From Anniella stebbinsi (Eukaryota > Chordata > Lepidosauria > Squamata > Anniellidae), in assembly GCA_029215795.1 (NCBI GenBank), contig JARDYH010000003.1:178820382-178884381 (forward strand): a stretch of 64,000 nt of DNA, read 5' to 3'. The translations under genes and the position numbers were made by a program. This document shows, piece after piece, positions 35,045 to 45,873 of this stretch. Position 1 is the stretch's first letter. Each line of letters starts with the position of its first letter. The notes under the pieces were generated by a model that saw nothing but the letters and a program-made list of their open reading frames with translations, ran no database searches and was not told the origin of the DNA.

Positions 35045-35345
35045 TCATCACCCGGGGGGAAATTGCATTTCCTTGCCGTCACTTCTCCACCCCTGCGTTT
35101 GTCCTTCATTACTTCCTCTTTCTTCCCAGAAAGGAAGAAGAAGTAAACAAAGACCAGGTGGCCCATTCAAGGGCGATTTTTTCACATCACTTTTCCTGCA
35201 CATAGCAGGAGATCGCGGCACCTCCCATTCTTTTTTGTTTAAAAGTTGGATTAAAAGGGGTCTATTTTGTGTCCTAACAATGATCGAAAGGAGCAGGAGG
35301 AATGCAGGAGGTGGCCATCATCGTCTAAAGGATGCGTAAGTGAGT
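35045..35345. mobile_element. MITE of the attacttcctcttt family, copy 3
   Basis: Shares ttacttcctctttcttccc, aggaagaagaagtaaacaa and the tail ggatgcgtaagtgagtaa with copies 1 and 2. Its start is near catcatcacccgg. Confidence 0.6.
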
Positions 35346-35668
35346 AAACGTGTCAGCAGAAATGAGCATGGAGCCGCACCGTGAGTCTCCGTGTCCATCA
35401 GGGAAGGGGGTGGCACCAGTTTCGCCACTCCCAGGAGGGCAGGGAGGGAGTGGGGGGACAATCACATTTTTTCCCCACTTACCCTGAGCGATGGAGCGCA
35501 AGAGTGCTCTTCCCGAGGTCTGGGAGGAGGGAATGGCGCCTGTGACGGCCCGGGAGGAACCCAGGACGTCGCATCCATGATGTGTATTAGGAGTGATGGT
35601 CCCGGAAGCAGGTACCTCCAGGATTGCCCGCCTTCCTCCCTCTACACCCCTATGGTGTAGAAAGGGCC
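35346..35668. mobile_element. Harbinger-like MITE, left end missing
   Basis: The right end ggtgtagaaagggcc matches other copies. The interior has catggagccgcaccgtg, gcaccagtttcgccactccc and cgtgacggcccggg-like stretches in family order. The left end was lost at the border with the preceding MITE. On the minus strand it carries cagggtaagtgg near 35485. Confidence 0.6.
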
Positions 35669-35868
35669 ACACAGTCTGCAGAGTGGGTTATTTAACCATG
35701 GGTTATTGTGTCTTCTGTTGAGAGTTTTATTTGGCCAAATTACACCACTCTGATAACCTACAATCTGCATAATGGCAGTCACAGTGGGTTATTATGGTAA
35801 CATACAGAGTCACTTGGCAAGAGCAGTCAAAACCGCTGCCACCACTCTCCTCCAGCCAGCAAGTCTCT

Positions 35869-36091
35869 GGCTGAATTCGGATGACACAATAAGCAACGGG
35901 GGGGGGAACAATCGTCAGTTGTATTGACTATCGTGGCGTCCGAATGCTGCCATACTCAACTCAGCACTGATCCTAATCCACACCATGGTTGATTATTTAT
36001 TACCATATTGTGTGGGGAGTACCCCCTAGATGAACAACTGTAAAGTTGATTATTACCCCACCATTGACTATCGTGTTGTCCGAATTCAGCC
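35869..36091. mobile_element. MITE with GGCTGAATTCGGATGACAC termini, copy B
   Basis: The ends ggctgaattcggatgacac and gttgtccgaattcagcc are inverted. It shares aatcgtcagttgt, ccgaatgctgccatactcaa and ttgattatttattaccata with copy A. The interior also has gatgaacaactgtaaagttg, not present in copy A but present in copy C. Confidence 0.85.
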
Positions 36092-36594
36092 TCTGTATAC
36101 ATGATCTACCTAGCAACTGATTGTGCTCACAGCCTATCCTTGCCCTAACCCTAACCCTGGCGGTGTACTCTGCACCCTCCCCAAGTGTCAAACACCATCC
36201 TGGTTGGGTAGCAGCAACTGCACAGGGTTGTCATTTTGCCTCATGTTTACCCTTGCCAGGGGATGCTGTGTATGAAGTCTTGTCCCGTTCCTGCAAACTT
36301 CCATGGAGTTATAGCCACAACCTGCTCTTTGGCAAAAAGGCTTTCACTAACATTGCTTTGTCAGAGTGCAGGGTTTTCAATGGTCCTCATGTGTATGAAG
36401 TTTGGTCCCAATCCTGCAGACATCTAACAGTTTATTTGCACCACTCATTGGGATATTGTGGAAGGTGAAACCGGACTGCTGCAATGTTGTCAATGGGTGA
36501 AACAGCATCACTGCTGGGGCAGGAAGACTGCAGCAGGACAGGGGGCAGGGGAATGACTCAGATTATGCACAGTAGCTTAATAAACTATACACAG
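36092..36594. other. Unique-looking sequence
   Basis: Contains ccctaaccctaaccctgg near 36148, two telomere-like units only. No gene recognised. Confidence 0.3.
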
Positions 36595-36914
36595 TAGGGT
36601 GACCAGATAAGATCCAGGCCAGGGCTCATGTAACTTAAACAGTTGTAGAGAAAAGGGAATTTCAGCCAGTGTCATTTGTATGCAATTAGTTCCTGGTGAA
36701 ATTCCCTCTTCATCACAACAGTTAAAGTTGCAGGCACTATACTAGAGTGACCATATACAAAAGAAGGCAGGGCCCCTGCAACTTTAACTGTTGTAATGAA
36801 GAGGGAATTTCACCAGGAACTAATTGCATACAAATGATACTGGCTGAAATTCCCTTTTCTCTACAACTATTAAAGTTACATGAACCCTGACCTGGATTTT
36901 ATCTGGTCAGCCTA
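36595..36914 (+). mobile_element. Dimeric palindromic hAT-type MITE, copy 3
   Basis: Termini TAGGGTGACCAGAT and ATCTGGTCAGCCTA. The flanks atacacag (36587-36594) and ataccagt (36915-36922) are similar with one gap. Centre marker forward, 320 bp. Confidence 0.88.
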
Positions 36915-37435
36915 ATACCAGTAGCTTATTTTCAAAATAACCCACCGTAAGTAGCTCATTAACCCATCATGGCTTAAAGTGACATCCAAATGCAGCCCAT
37001 GACTTCAACATCAAGTAAGCTTGATTTTCCTTTGTGTCTGTCTGACTGTCTGTCTCTCTCTCTCCCATCCCCTGCCATCTTTCCTAACAAAGAGATCTCA
37101 AGATCTCAAAATTTTGCATATTTTTGAGATCTTTGGGTTGGGCTTATAAACGTGTTACACTAATACAGATTTTGAAATTTTGCTATATTTGCATGTCAGG
37201 TTTCTTTCTGCTTTAAAGAGAACCTTTTATCTAGGATGAGCAGCTGTCCATTGCATACTTTGTACATCGGAGCATCCTGAAAATAAGCAAACAGACAGAG
37301 CATGTGCAAAGACCAACAGCCTTAGATCCATGTGTTTTTGTCATTTTGATATCTAAGATTTATTTAACCATAAAGAAAATTGAAGATAATATTTGCTACA
37401 ATCTCCACAGCGTGCGACACACAGGGCAAGTATAT
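36915..37435. other. Unique-looking sequence
   Basis: A ctgtctgtctctctctctc run near 37042 is the only simple repeat. No gene recognised. Confidence 0.3.
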
Positions 37436-37512
37436 ACTTGTCTATTCAAAAATAAGCCCTGCTACTTTCAATGGGACTTAGTCCCAGGTAAGTGTGTCGA
37501 GCATTGCAGCCT
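37436..37512. mobile_element. Short palindromic MITE (GGCTGCAAT), copy 1
   Basis: Reads aataagccctgctactttca, then atgggacttagtcccaggta (which runs into agtgtgtcgagcattgcagcc). The gcattgcagcc end and the central gggacttagtccc pattern are shared with 44300-44359, 57779-57864 and 62135-62175. Confidence 0.55.
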
Positions 37513-37537
37513 TAAGCCCATTGAAATCAAAGTAGGG

Positions 37538-37857
37538 TAGGGTGACCAGATAAGATCCAGGTCAGGACTCATGTAACTTAAACAGTTGTAGAGAAAGGGG
37601 AATTTCAGCCAGTGTCATTTGTATGCAATTAGTTCCTGGTGAAATTCCCTCTTCATCACAACCGTTAAAGGTGCAGGCACTATACTAGAGTGACCATCTA
37701 CAAAAGAACGCAGAGCCCCTGCAACTTTAACTGTTGTGATGAAGAGGGAATTTCACCAGGAACTAACTGCATACAAATGACACTGGCTGAAATTCCCCTT
37801 TCTCTACAACTATTAAAGTTACATGAACCCTGACCTGGATTTTATCTGGTCACCCTA
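37538..37857 (+). mobile_element. Dimeric palindromic hAT-type MITE, copy 4
   Basis: Termini TAGGGTGACCAGAT and ATCTGGTCACCCTA, the most symmetrical pair of the family. The flanks aagtaggg (37530-37537) and gagtaggg (37858-37865) match at 7 of 8. Centre marker forward, 320 bp. Confidence 0.92.
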
Positions 37858-37865
37858 GAGTAGGG

Positions 37866-38391
37866 CACATCTAACTTTGTGCTGGACTGTGACCATTGCC
37901 TTGTTTTCTGAGCTTTGGTTATTGCCATAAATCACACACCGCCTGTAGGGAATGCATCCAGTATGAATGAGAAACATACAGATGGTTTCCCCAACTGATT
38001 CATAGATTTCAAGGTGGCCCTTGAAGCATTGCAGCTCCCATGTCTGCAGTGGAGCCATTCAAGGATATTATCAGTTCATGTGAGATTGTTGATGATACTC
38101 AAAAGAGGTTTTCCATTTTAGAACAAAGGCTTTTTAAATTTTGGCTTCATCTCTCCCATACAAGTGAGCACATGAATCACAACCCACGCTGACTGCCACT
38201 TTAAAATAAAAAGGAATGTATTCGTTGATACATCCCAGACCAAATCCCATATCTATATGCATCTTGTGATAATGGCAACTATCATAGTACAGCTAGTCTG
38301 TGTGAGATTCTCATTTCATGCAGAACATTCTCATTAAGGTGCCTTCAATTCAAATTAAGTTTCTCCTTTGCTCTCCCTATTCCATTTGTTG
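37866..38391. other. Unique-looking sequence
   Basis: No recognised element or exon. Confidence 0.3.
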
Positions 38392-38399
38392 CCAAATCA

Positions 38400-38718
38400 T
38401 AGGCTAACCATCTGAAAAGGAGGCAGGGCTTATGTAACTTTAAGAGTTGTAGAGAAAAGGGAATTTCAACCGGTGTCATTTGTATGCAATTAGTTCCTGA
38501 TGAAATTCCCTCTTCATCACAACTGTTAAAGTTGCAGGGGCCCTGCCTTCTTTTGTGTATGGTCACTCTAGTATAGTGCCTGCAACTTTAACTGTTGTGA
38601 TGAAGAGGGAATTTCACCAGGGACTAATTACATAGAAATGACACTGGCTGAAATTCCCTTTTCTCTACAACTGTTAAAGTTACATGAGCCCTGTCCTCCT
38701 TTTCAGATGGTCAGCCTA
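38400..38718 (-). mobile_element. Dimeric palindromic hAT-type MITE, copy 5
   Basis: Termini TAGGCTAACCATCT and AGATGGTCAGCCTA. It has perfect target duplications ccaaatca (38392-38399 and 38719-38726). The centre reads gtggtcactctagtatagtg-like, the reverse orientation relative to copies 1-4. 319 bp. Confidence 0.95.
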
Positions 38719-38726
38719 CCAAATCA

Positions 38727-39004
38727 TGTTGCCTTTCCCCCTAAAGAATATCTGTCCCTTCCTCTCTGTTCATCTATTCTCTAACCTACTTCTATCTCTT
38801 CTCTGCACCTTCCCCTTGTCAAATCTTAATCCCCATTTTCTGTCTACTACAATCATATACCTTTCCTGTTCTTCATACCATGTGGTCCTTGTTCCCCAAT
38901 TTCCTATACTCAGGTCCCATCCTCTTCCATATCCAGCCAGTACTGGCTCCAGATTTTTGAGGGCCCTTGGGCAAGAAACTCAGTGGACCACCTCTCTCAG
39001 GAAG
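38727..39004. other. Pyrimidine-rich unassigned sequence
   Basis: C/T-rich. The open frame here is low-complexity and extends into a MITE, so it is not treated as coding. Confidence 0.3.
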
Positions 39005-39441
39005 GGCCTTTCTACACCTACGGGTGTAGAGGGAGGAAGGGGAGGATGATCCCAGACTTATCAATTTCTGGGATCATCCCCCTCCTTCTAAACCGGAAGC
39101 GTGACTCCCAGGATGACAGGGACGTCATGCCCGCCATTTTGTTGCATTTAAAACAACAGGAGCCTCACACAGCAGAGAAGGTAAGGGGAAACTCCTCGTG
39201 CACCCCCCACCATCTTGGGGATGTCAGAATTGTTTCCCCCACCATGGGCACGGAGCCCATGTGGCTCCATGCCCATTTCACATCCCGCGATGGCGGGGAA
39301 ACCAGGATATCCATGGTTTCTGCCATCCTGGGGTTTTCCTGACTTGTCCCTGGGTTGTCCCCGGTTGCCCCGGGGATCCCCTGTGCATCACTTAGATGCA
39401 CAAGGATGACCCTGGGGAAAATCGCTGGTGTGGAAAGGGCC
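39005..39441. mobile_element. Harbinger-like MITE
   Basis: The ends ggcctttctacacctacggg and ggtgtggaaagggcc are inverted. The right flank is taa, the left flank is aag, so the duplication is degraded or absent. The interior has gatgatcccagac and its inverse tctgggatcatcc close together (39046-39078), ccgccattttgttgc and cagagaaggtaagg (39173-39187), the latter a consensus splice-donor-like sequence. Confidence 0.7.
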
Positions 39442-40396
39442 TAAGTCTACCCTCTCACCACCATTGTCACCAGCTGCTATTGCTCCTCATCCACTTTCTC
39501 ATCATTGCTACTACTTGTTTACTTGACTGGAATACAGCCAGCGAGTAGATGGCATCCATTTCTTCCCTTCTCACCACCACCATTGTCTGGTCCAGAGTGA
39601 GAGGCAGGTGAACAACCAAGTTGAAATGTTGAAGAAGAGGATCAACTCCAGGGGGCTCTTGTCAATGGGCCCCTGCTAGAGTGCGAGCCCTCAGTAGGTG
39701 CCTAACTTTGCCTATTGTTGATGCCATCCCTGCATCCAGCATAAACTCTTTACATTTAAACCTTTTAATCCACTGCGTCTTTCAGTCCTTATTAGCCAAC
39801 ATATCCCTGTGATTTTGCATCCTCCAACAGTAACTATCCATCGTATCCACTGCTCACTTACTACTCTCCTCCTGTTCATAGTCCTGCTATTCATAATCAA
39901 TATTCAGACTGTAAGCACCTTGGGCCAGGAACGTTCCTTGGCTTCTGCGGGAATGTCCTAGTAGATTGATCACGGTGCCAATGGCACGTACGACTTAGAA
40001 AGATCATCTAAATTGGGACTCCCTGTGCAAGCGACTGCTATGGTGCTGCAGGAGATGTTCAAATGAATGAAAGTTACATGGGGGCAAGACTGGTGGAGCT
40101 GAACCCTCAAATCTGAACAAAACTGCATGAACTCCTTCCCATCTCTGTTCAAGTTACATCAGCCCTTTGCTAGCCTACCATCAGGCACCCTTCACATCTA
40201 GCAGGCGAGACTTGCCGCAATTCCTGCAGATACTCTGAATGGGCGCTGATCCTCTCCTGCTACAGCTTTTGTTTTCAGACCCCCTTTTTTCAATGGTTGC
40301 CATAGAATCTTCCAATTATCATATGAAAGACACACATACACACACACAAAACCCCACCGAAGCCTGTTGCCAAAACCATAGACATTTCTAAAAATT

Positions 40397-40420
40397 ATTA
40401 TTATTATTATTATTATTATT
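40397..40420. repeat. (ATT)n microsatellite
   Basis: About eight att units. Confidence 0.9.
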
Positions 40421-40485
40421 GAGGAGGGGACTTGCAGTAAAATAATAGATGAGGTTGTAGCTAATTCTCTACTTTCTTTAGAAGA

Positions 40486-40506
40486 TGATGATGATGATGA
40501 TGATGA
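40486..40506. repeat. (GAT)n microsatellite
   Basis: About seven gat units. Confidence 0.9.
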
Positions 40507-41829
40507 TTTATTCTTCTAAACAGGTAAACTAAATCCTTACTTTATTCCTCCTGATCAGCTGTGTCATAGCTATTACGGGAAATTAATTCACTGAAATACA
40601 TTTTAATTGCTGTGTGAGTCATGGGATAGACATGCAGTTTTCTCACATTAATGCATTATGCACACAGCTCTAGTTTGAGCTTGCCTGACTTTCACTGAAC
40701 GTTTCAATTATCAGTTCCCATATGTGGCTGGAGATCGGCGGAGTGGGGGGGGGGGGGGGAACACCAGGAAGCGAAAAGGTTAATAAAAGCACTCTTTGGC
40801 CTTATTATCTCAGAACCACTGACTGCTATTCTCTAGGAGTAGTGGCTGGACAATATCGGTCATGTGGCCTGAGAGGCCAAAAAGATACTAAACTATTCTC
40901 CCAGTTGTAATATATTTAAGAGCTGAGCATTGTCATTGGATTGGCTCTTCTAGTGTTAATTGCAGAGTAACACTACTGATTAGACAAGCCCCATGTTAAG
41001 CACTTTGAAGTCCTGTTGATGGAAAGATCTTAACCTATGCTTCACTCTCCCATTAAAGGGCAATGGAATTGAAAGAGTTCAGGCAGTATCCAATGCGACA
41101 CAAGCACTAATGTAAATAAAACTGTGTGAGCCTAAGGGACCCCCAGTGCAATGCCAATGTCATAAACTGGTATGATGGATTTTCCAGGGAATCAATCACA
41201 TTGCACCAGTTTTCCAGGGAATCCCGTTGCACCAGCTAGTGCCATTGGTGTTGCGCAAGAGGTCCCTTAAGTTAGCGCAATGTAATTTGTTAGCACTCAT
41301 GTCACATTGGACACTTGCCCATTATCTTCACCTGGATTGTGCTTATTATTGTTATTGGTTATTGTCCTCTTAATCCTCAGTGCTGAACCTTACTCTGGTT
41401 GAAACCTGCTAACTCAAGCCTCTTCCTGGAAGCACTGTCAATCATTGATTAAGAATGCTCCGGCTATTGGGAAAATCTGGAGAATGGCACTGAATTTGTA
41501 AGGAACTGCTTGAGGTGAAATCCAATGCTGTCCATCTGCCAGCGGAACAGACACCATTGGCAGAGCTCCCTCCTTCCTGAAGCCCTCCTACGCACCTCCA
41601 ACATCTGCTCCAGAGGGTCAGGGATCCTCCATTGCAGGTGGAGGAGTGCAGTGGGGAGGGGAAGGAGGGGAAGTCCCATTGTGCAAGCGGTATCCTTCTG
41701 CTGGTGGAACAAAGGATCTGGAAAAATGGCCATTAATTTTTTAAAAATCATGTTTTTTTCAGACAATGCAGCTCATTTCATTAACAGAAAGAGAGCTTTG
41801 GGCCAGCTACAGACACTCAGCCCAATCTT

Positions 41830-41936
41830 CTTCACAGGGTTGTTGTTGTGAGGATAAAAATGGAGAGGAAGAGGATTGTGTATGCCACCATGTTCCTTGG
41901 AGAAAAAAATGGTGGGATATAAAAGATAATAATAAT
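41830..41936 (+). mobile_element. LINE 3' tail (CR1/L2 type)
   Basis: Reads cacagggttgttgttgtgag, then gataaaaatggagagg and ends ggtgggatataaaagataat plus aataat. The following MITE copy 6 is inserted at the end of this tail. Confidence 0.6.
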
Positions 41937-42256
41937 TAGGCTGACCATATGAAAAGGAGGACAGGACTCATGTAACTTTAACAGTTGTAGAGAAAAGGGA
42001 ATTTCAGCCAGTGTCATTTGTATGCAATTAGTTCCTGGTGAAATTCCCTCTTCATCACAACAGTTAAAGGTGAAGGCACTATACTAGAGTGACCATATAC
42101 AAAAGAAGGCAGGGCCCCTGCAACTTTAACAGTTGTGATGAAGAGGGAATTTCATCAGGAACTAATTGCATACAAATGACACTGGCTGAAATTTCCTTTT
42201 CTCTACAACTGTTAAAGTTACATGAGCCCTGATCTGGATTTTATCTGGTCATCCTA
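41937..42256 (+). mobile_element. Dimeric palindromic hAT-type MITE, copy 6
   Basis: Termini TAGGCTGACCATAT and ATCTGGTCATCCTA. The flanks ataataat and gttttaat match only in part because the site is a LINE tail. Centre marker forward, 320 bp. Confidence 0.9.
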
Positions 42257-42900
42257 GTTTTAATCCCAGCCAAACCAACAACTTTCCCTTCCCCTCCAGA
42301 AACTGGGCTGAAATTGCTTTGTTTCCTGAGCAGCTGAACATTCCAAGCCATGACATGAGCTCAGCCAATCAGTAGGAGTGTTGCAAGTAAATTCAATGTA
42401 GATGCCATCTTTTGGTCACATCAATCATCTGTATTTTTGTTAAGCATCACATTTTTGTGATTGAGGAAGGCAAGCATTTAATTGTGGTACATTTCGTTTG
42501 TGATTTTTAAATTTATTTACTTTTTAAAAAATGGTATCACTTGCCATTTGAGCATAACAGAAAGATACTTTTGAATGTGAGTGTGTCTGCCAAAATGTTT
42601 TAATGAACCATTAAGAAATGTTCTGCAGCTTCCAAATATTTTCAATTGTATCTCCAGTAATGTACAATTGGAAAGAAGATGTTACAAGAAGGCAGGAAAA
42701 CTGATGCAGTGGAAATTCAATGCTGATGCATATTTGAAAAATTGGATTTGAAAATAAGTGTTCTTTCTCTCATAAACTTAGAAGCAGCTTCTTTGTGAGG
42801 TGAATATGTTACAGTGCAATGATCATCTTTGGCCTGCTAGAATCACACTTGTTGCCTGCCAAAGAATAACAAACAACTCCTCAAGTAATATTAATCACTC
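42257..42900. other. Unique-looking sequence
   Basis: No recognised element or exon. Confidence 0.3.
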
Positions 42901-42903
42901 TTA

Positions 42904-43397
42904 GGTCCTTTCTACACCTAAGGGTGTGGAGGGAGGGAGGGGGGAGGATCGCGAACTTACCTGCCTCTGTGATCCTTCCCCAGCATCTAGACGGGCATGT
43001 GACATTCCAGAAGGGAAGAGGGATGTCACTGCCACCATTTTTTTGGGGGGGGGGGAAGACGAGTCGTGCACGTGCGGCGAAAAAAGTAAAACAATGTGCC
43101 CACCCCCCACCATCGCAGGGATGGTGAAATTGCTGCCCTGCACCCCCATGGGCACAGAGCTTCCCCCGCAGCTCTGTGCCTGTTTCCAGTGCCGCACTTA
43201 CTCACAAGCAGGCAGGATCGCACTCCACACCTCCTGCAGTCCTTGGGATGGTCCCGGGACCATCCGGGAAAAATCGGGATGACTGGGCAACCAGTTATCC
43301 CACAAAAATGGAGGGGTCATCCCTGGTTGCCCTCAGGATACCCTGTGCATCCTGAGGGCACAGGGACAACCTAGGGACGACCTCAGGAAAAATAGCC
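42904..43397. mobile_element. Harbinger-like MITE, complete copy
   Basis: The left end ggtcctttctacaccta and the right end gaaaaatagcc are bounded by tta on both sides (42901-42903 and 43398-43400). The interior has gatcgcgaacttacctgcct (42949-42968), which is a CAGGTAAGTT donor on the minus strand, and the G run at 43043-43055. The right terminus is more diverged than in other copies. Confidence 0.7.
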
Positions 43398-43483
43398 TTA
43401 AAGAGCACAATCCAGGAGAAGCCAGTGATGATGACTGCATCCAATTTCAAGCAATGTAATGAGTGGCTATATGCTAGTAATGG

Positions 43484-43612
43484 TAGGGTGACCATATTTT
43501 GGAAACCAAAAAGGAGGACAACATGGCTGCCCCAAGGGGGCATGCCCACCAACATGGCCGGCTCCCAAAGGGACATGTCCACCCAAAGATGGCCTTGGTC
43601 ACATTTCTGATT
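43484..43612. mobile_element. hAT-type terminus (TAGGGTGACCATATTTTGG), partial
   Basis: Left-end fragment: tagggtgaccatattttgg, then aaaccaaaaaggaggaca and gaaccccaagg-like spacer. The matching right end could be at 46606-46621 (aaaatctggtcaccctaa), but the two flanks share no duplication, so the association is uncertain. A full relative lies at 58260-58659. Confidence 0.5.
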
Positions 43613-44299
43613 TCACAGCACACAATTAAAGCAAACCTGTTCTACATAACATCTTAATGTTAAAATCACTGAGACATTCAATGTATTTGAAATTACCTTC
43701 TACTTTTGTAGCTTTTGCTGTACTTTAAAGATTTTGCTATACTTTGTGTGATACAGTCTCCCTTTCCCTCAAATATCTTTTCTGACTGCAAAACCTTCAT
43801 TGGATGACCATAGTCTCACCTTTCCTAACATTTAACACTCTTTCCCCATCACCTTTCTCATATTCATACTCACAGCTTCAGCATACTGCTACCACTGAAC
43901 AAATGAAGCAGTTGACAAGTACAGAAAAAGCTAGTACAACAAACTAGCAACCTAGCATTAAGAAAGAGTATAAAATACTATTACCCTGCAAGCATTAGCC
44001 ATGGAATAAAATGGACTAAAGGGTTGTTGATGTTGTTGTCACTTCTCACTAGCACCTCTTAGCTTGTTTCAACTTCTGATTTATCAATGAAAAACTAATC
44101 TAACAATGTGTCATTATATCTCTGGTTCATTAGCCATGTAAACAAGACCATGGTCAGTAGCAATACAAAGAAAGGCCAGAACAGATGCCCATTATCACAA
44201 TGCTAGACAAATATCTCCTGAATTTACACTGTTTCAGTGTGCAGAGAACAGAAATCTCAATCAGGGACCCAAAGAAAACTACCCAAAGAAACCTCAGAA

Positions 44300-44359
44300 A
44301 CAAGTCCCATTGATTTCAATAAAGCTTACTCCCAGATAAATGAATATAGGATTGCAGCC
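44300..44359. mobile_element. Short palindromic MITE (GGCTGCAAT), copy 2
   Basis: Reads caagtcccattgatttcaat, then gcttactcccag and ends aggattgcagcc. Confidence 0.5.
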
Positions 44360-44777
44360 ACTTCACATATGTTCAGCTTACTCTAGCAAGTGCAAGGCCC
44401 TATTGTCAAGAAGAACTATGCACTCATGAGAACCTGGCCTCATGGATCATGCAACCAGCAGGTGCTCTCCAGAAAGACGCTTTTAGAGCCTAGGAGATCC
44501 AGACACACTCAGACAAGCCAAGACAAGCCACACTATGCACTCACATGTTATCTTGCTGGGACAGAACAATTTTGGGAAAAGACAATACTTTGTTATCGAC
44601 CAGACATTACAGTAATAAACAAGAAAAACACACCTACCTCATTGATTTAGCAATACCTAATGGCAAAAATGTTGCAGAAAAGGAATAGGAAAAGAGAGAA
44701 AAAAATGGCTATGGAAATTAAAGAACTGTGCAGCAGGAAAAGGTTACAATTATTCAGTTAATCACATCAGTCACCAG

Positions 44778-44806
44778 CAACACACACACACACACACACA
44801 CACACT
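44778..44806. repeat. (CA)n microsatellite
   Basis: About fourteen ca units. Confidence 0.9.
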
Positions 44807-45220
44807 ACAGAAAACCTTCAGAAACTGGGCCTACCAAAATAAATCCACACCAACATCCAGAAAGCAGTCATACTTAAAACATTTTTAAGAAGGATGAATA
44901 AGTATCAGCAATTGTTACAAAATATACATCATGTCAATTATCTCAAAGCAAATTGGAGAGGAAGGTCTATGGGTCAAAATGCATTTTTTTTTAAATGAAT
45001 TGCTATCTTCTAGCACCAGCTAGAGACCCACCTGTTCCTTTGCACTCTGGAAGCAGGTGGGCACAAACAACTCAAGCAAAGTAGGTGTCAGCCAGACCTC
45101 TCTGTGGACAGTATTCCACAACAGGGGGCTACTACTGAAAAGTCCCACTCCCAAGTAGCCCTGCACCACACCACAGCGTATGAGGGCACTTGGAACAGGA
45201 CTTCCAATAACCACCAAAGG

Positions 45221-45540
45221 TAGGATGACCATATGAAAAGGAGGACAGGGCTCCTGTATCTTTAACAGTTGTGTAGAGAAGGGAATTTCAGCTGGTGTCA
45301 TTTGTATGCATGCAGCACCTGGTGAAATTCCCTCTTCATCACTGTAGTTAAAGCTGCAGGAGCCCTGCCCGCTTTTGTACCTGGTCACTCTAGTATAGCT
45401 CCTGCAGCTTTAACTACAGTGATGAAGAGGGAATTTCACCAGGTGCTGCATGCATACAAATGACACCAGCTGAAATTCCCTTCTCTACACAACTGTTAAA
45501 GATACAGGAGCCCTGTCCTCCTTTTCATATGGTCATCCTA
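45221..45540 (-). mobile_element. Dimeric palindromic hAT-type MITE, copy 7 (diverged subfamily)
   Basis: Termini TAGGATGACCATAT and ATATGGTCATCCTA. The body differs from other copies (gtatctttaacagttgtgta, ctgtagttaaagctgcagg, gtgctgcatgcataca) yet keeps the same block order. Centre marker reverse. The flanks accaaagg and atttaaat do not match, so the target duplication is lost or one border has been rearranged. Confidence 0.85.
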
Positions 45541-45555
45541 ATTTAAATGGAATTT

Positions 45556-45642
45556 GCTTCTTTCCATGCACTTAAGCATGCTTAAGGAACACTTAACCAT
45601 AGCAAGTGTTCCTTAAGCATGCTTAAGTGCATGGAAAGAAGC
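45556..45642. repeat. Perfect 39-bp inverted repeat (hairpin), 9-nt loop
   Basis: Arms 45556-45594 and 45604-45642 are exact reverse complements, with the loop aaccatagc. Each arm also contains the palindrome ttaagcatgcttaa. Because no mismatch has accumulated, the structure is young or under correction. It begins the GC-rich composite to its right. Confidence 0.95.
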
Positions 45643-45648
45643 CCCCCC

Positions 45649-45873
45649 CACCCGCCACGTGCACCCGCGCCGCCCCCCCGCCGTGTGCACCTACGCCCCC
45701 CCCCACCCGCCACGCGCACCCGCGCCGCCCCCCACCCACCACACGCCCCCGCGCCCCCCACCCACCGCGTGCCCCCCCGCCGCCCCCCCACCCCACACAC
45801 CAATGCCGCCCCCCCACCCGCCACGTGCACCCGCGCCGCCCCCCCACCCGCCGCGCGCACCCGCGCTGCCCCC
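45649..45873. repeat. C-rich minisatellite, about eight units of ~28 bp
   Basis: Units are variants of cccgccacgtgcacccgcgc followed by cgcccccc. They open long spurious frames on both strands. Confidence 0.85.

Larger units (their letters stand above)
39442..41829. other. Long stretch without a recognised gene
   Basis: Contains a LINE-like tail near 39908-39970 (ctgtaagcaccttgggccag), (TTA)n at 40397-40420, (GAT)n at 40486-40506 and a G run at 40747-40757. Part of 41560-41680 (ccctcctacgcacctccaac and ctccagagggtcagggatcc) resembles 63235-63300, so an old repeat is likely there. No exon was recognised. Confidence 0.35.
43613..45212. other. Unassigned AT-rich sequence with one MITE and a microsatellite
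   Basis: Contains (CA)n at 44778-44806 and a short GGCTGCAAT-type MITE at 44300-44359. Nothing else recognised. The frame at 44390-44650 has no domain. Confidence 0.35.

Noticed and set aside
36145..36162. Telomere-like ccctaaccctaaccc
   Set aside because: Only two to three units, too short to be called an interstitial telomeric array.
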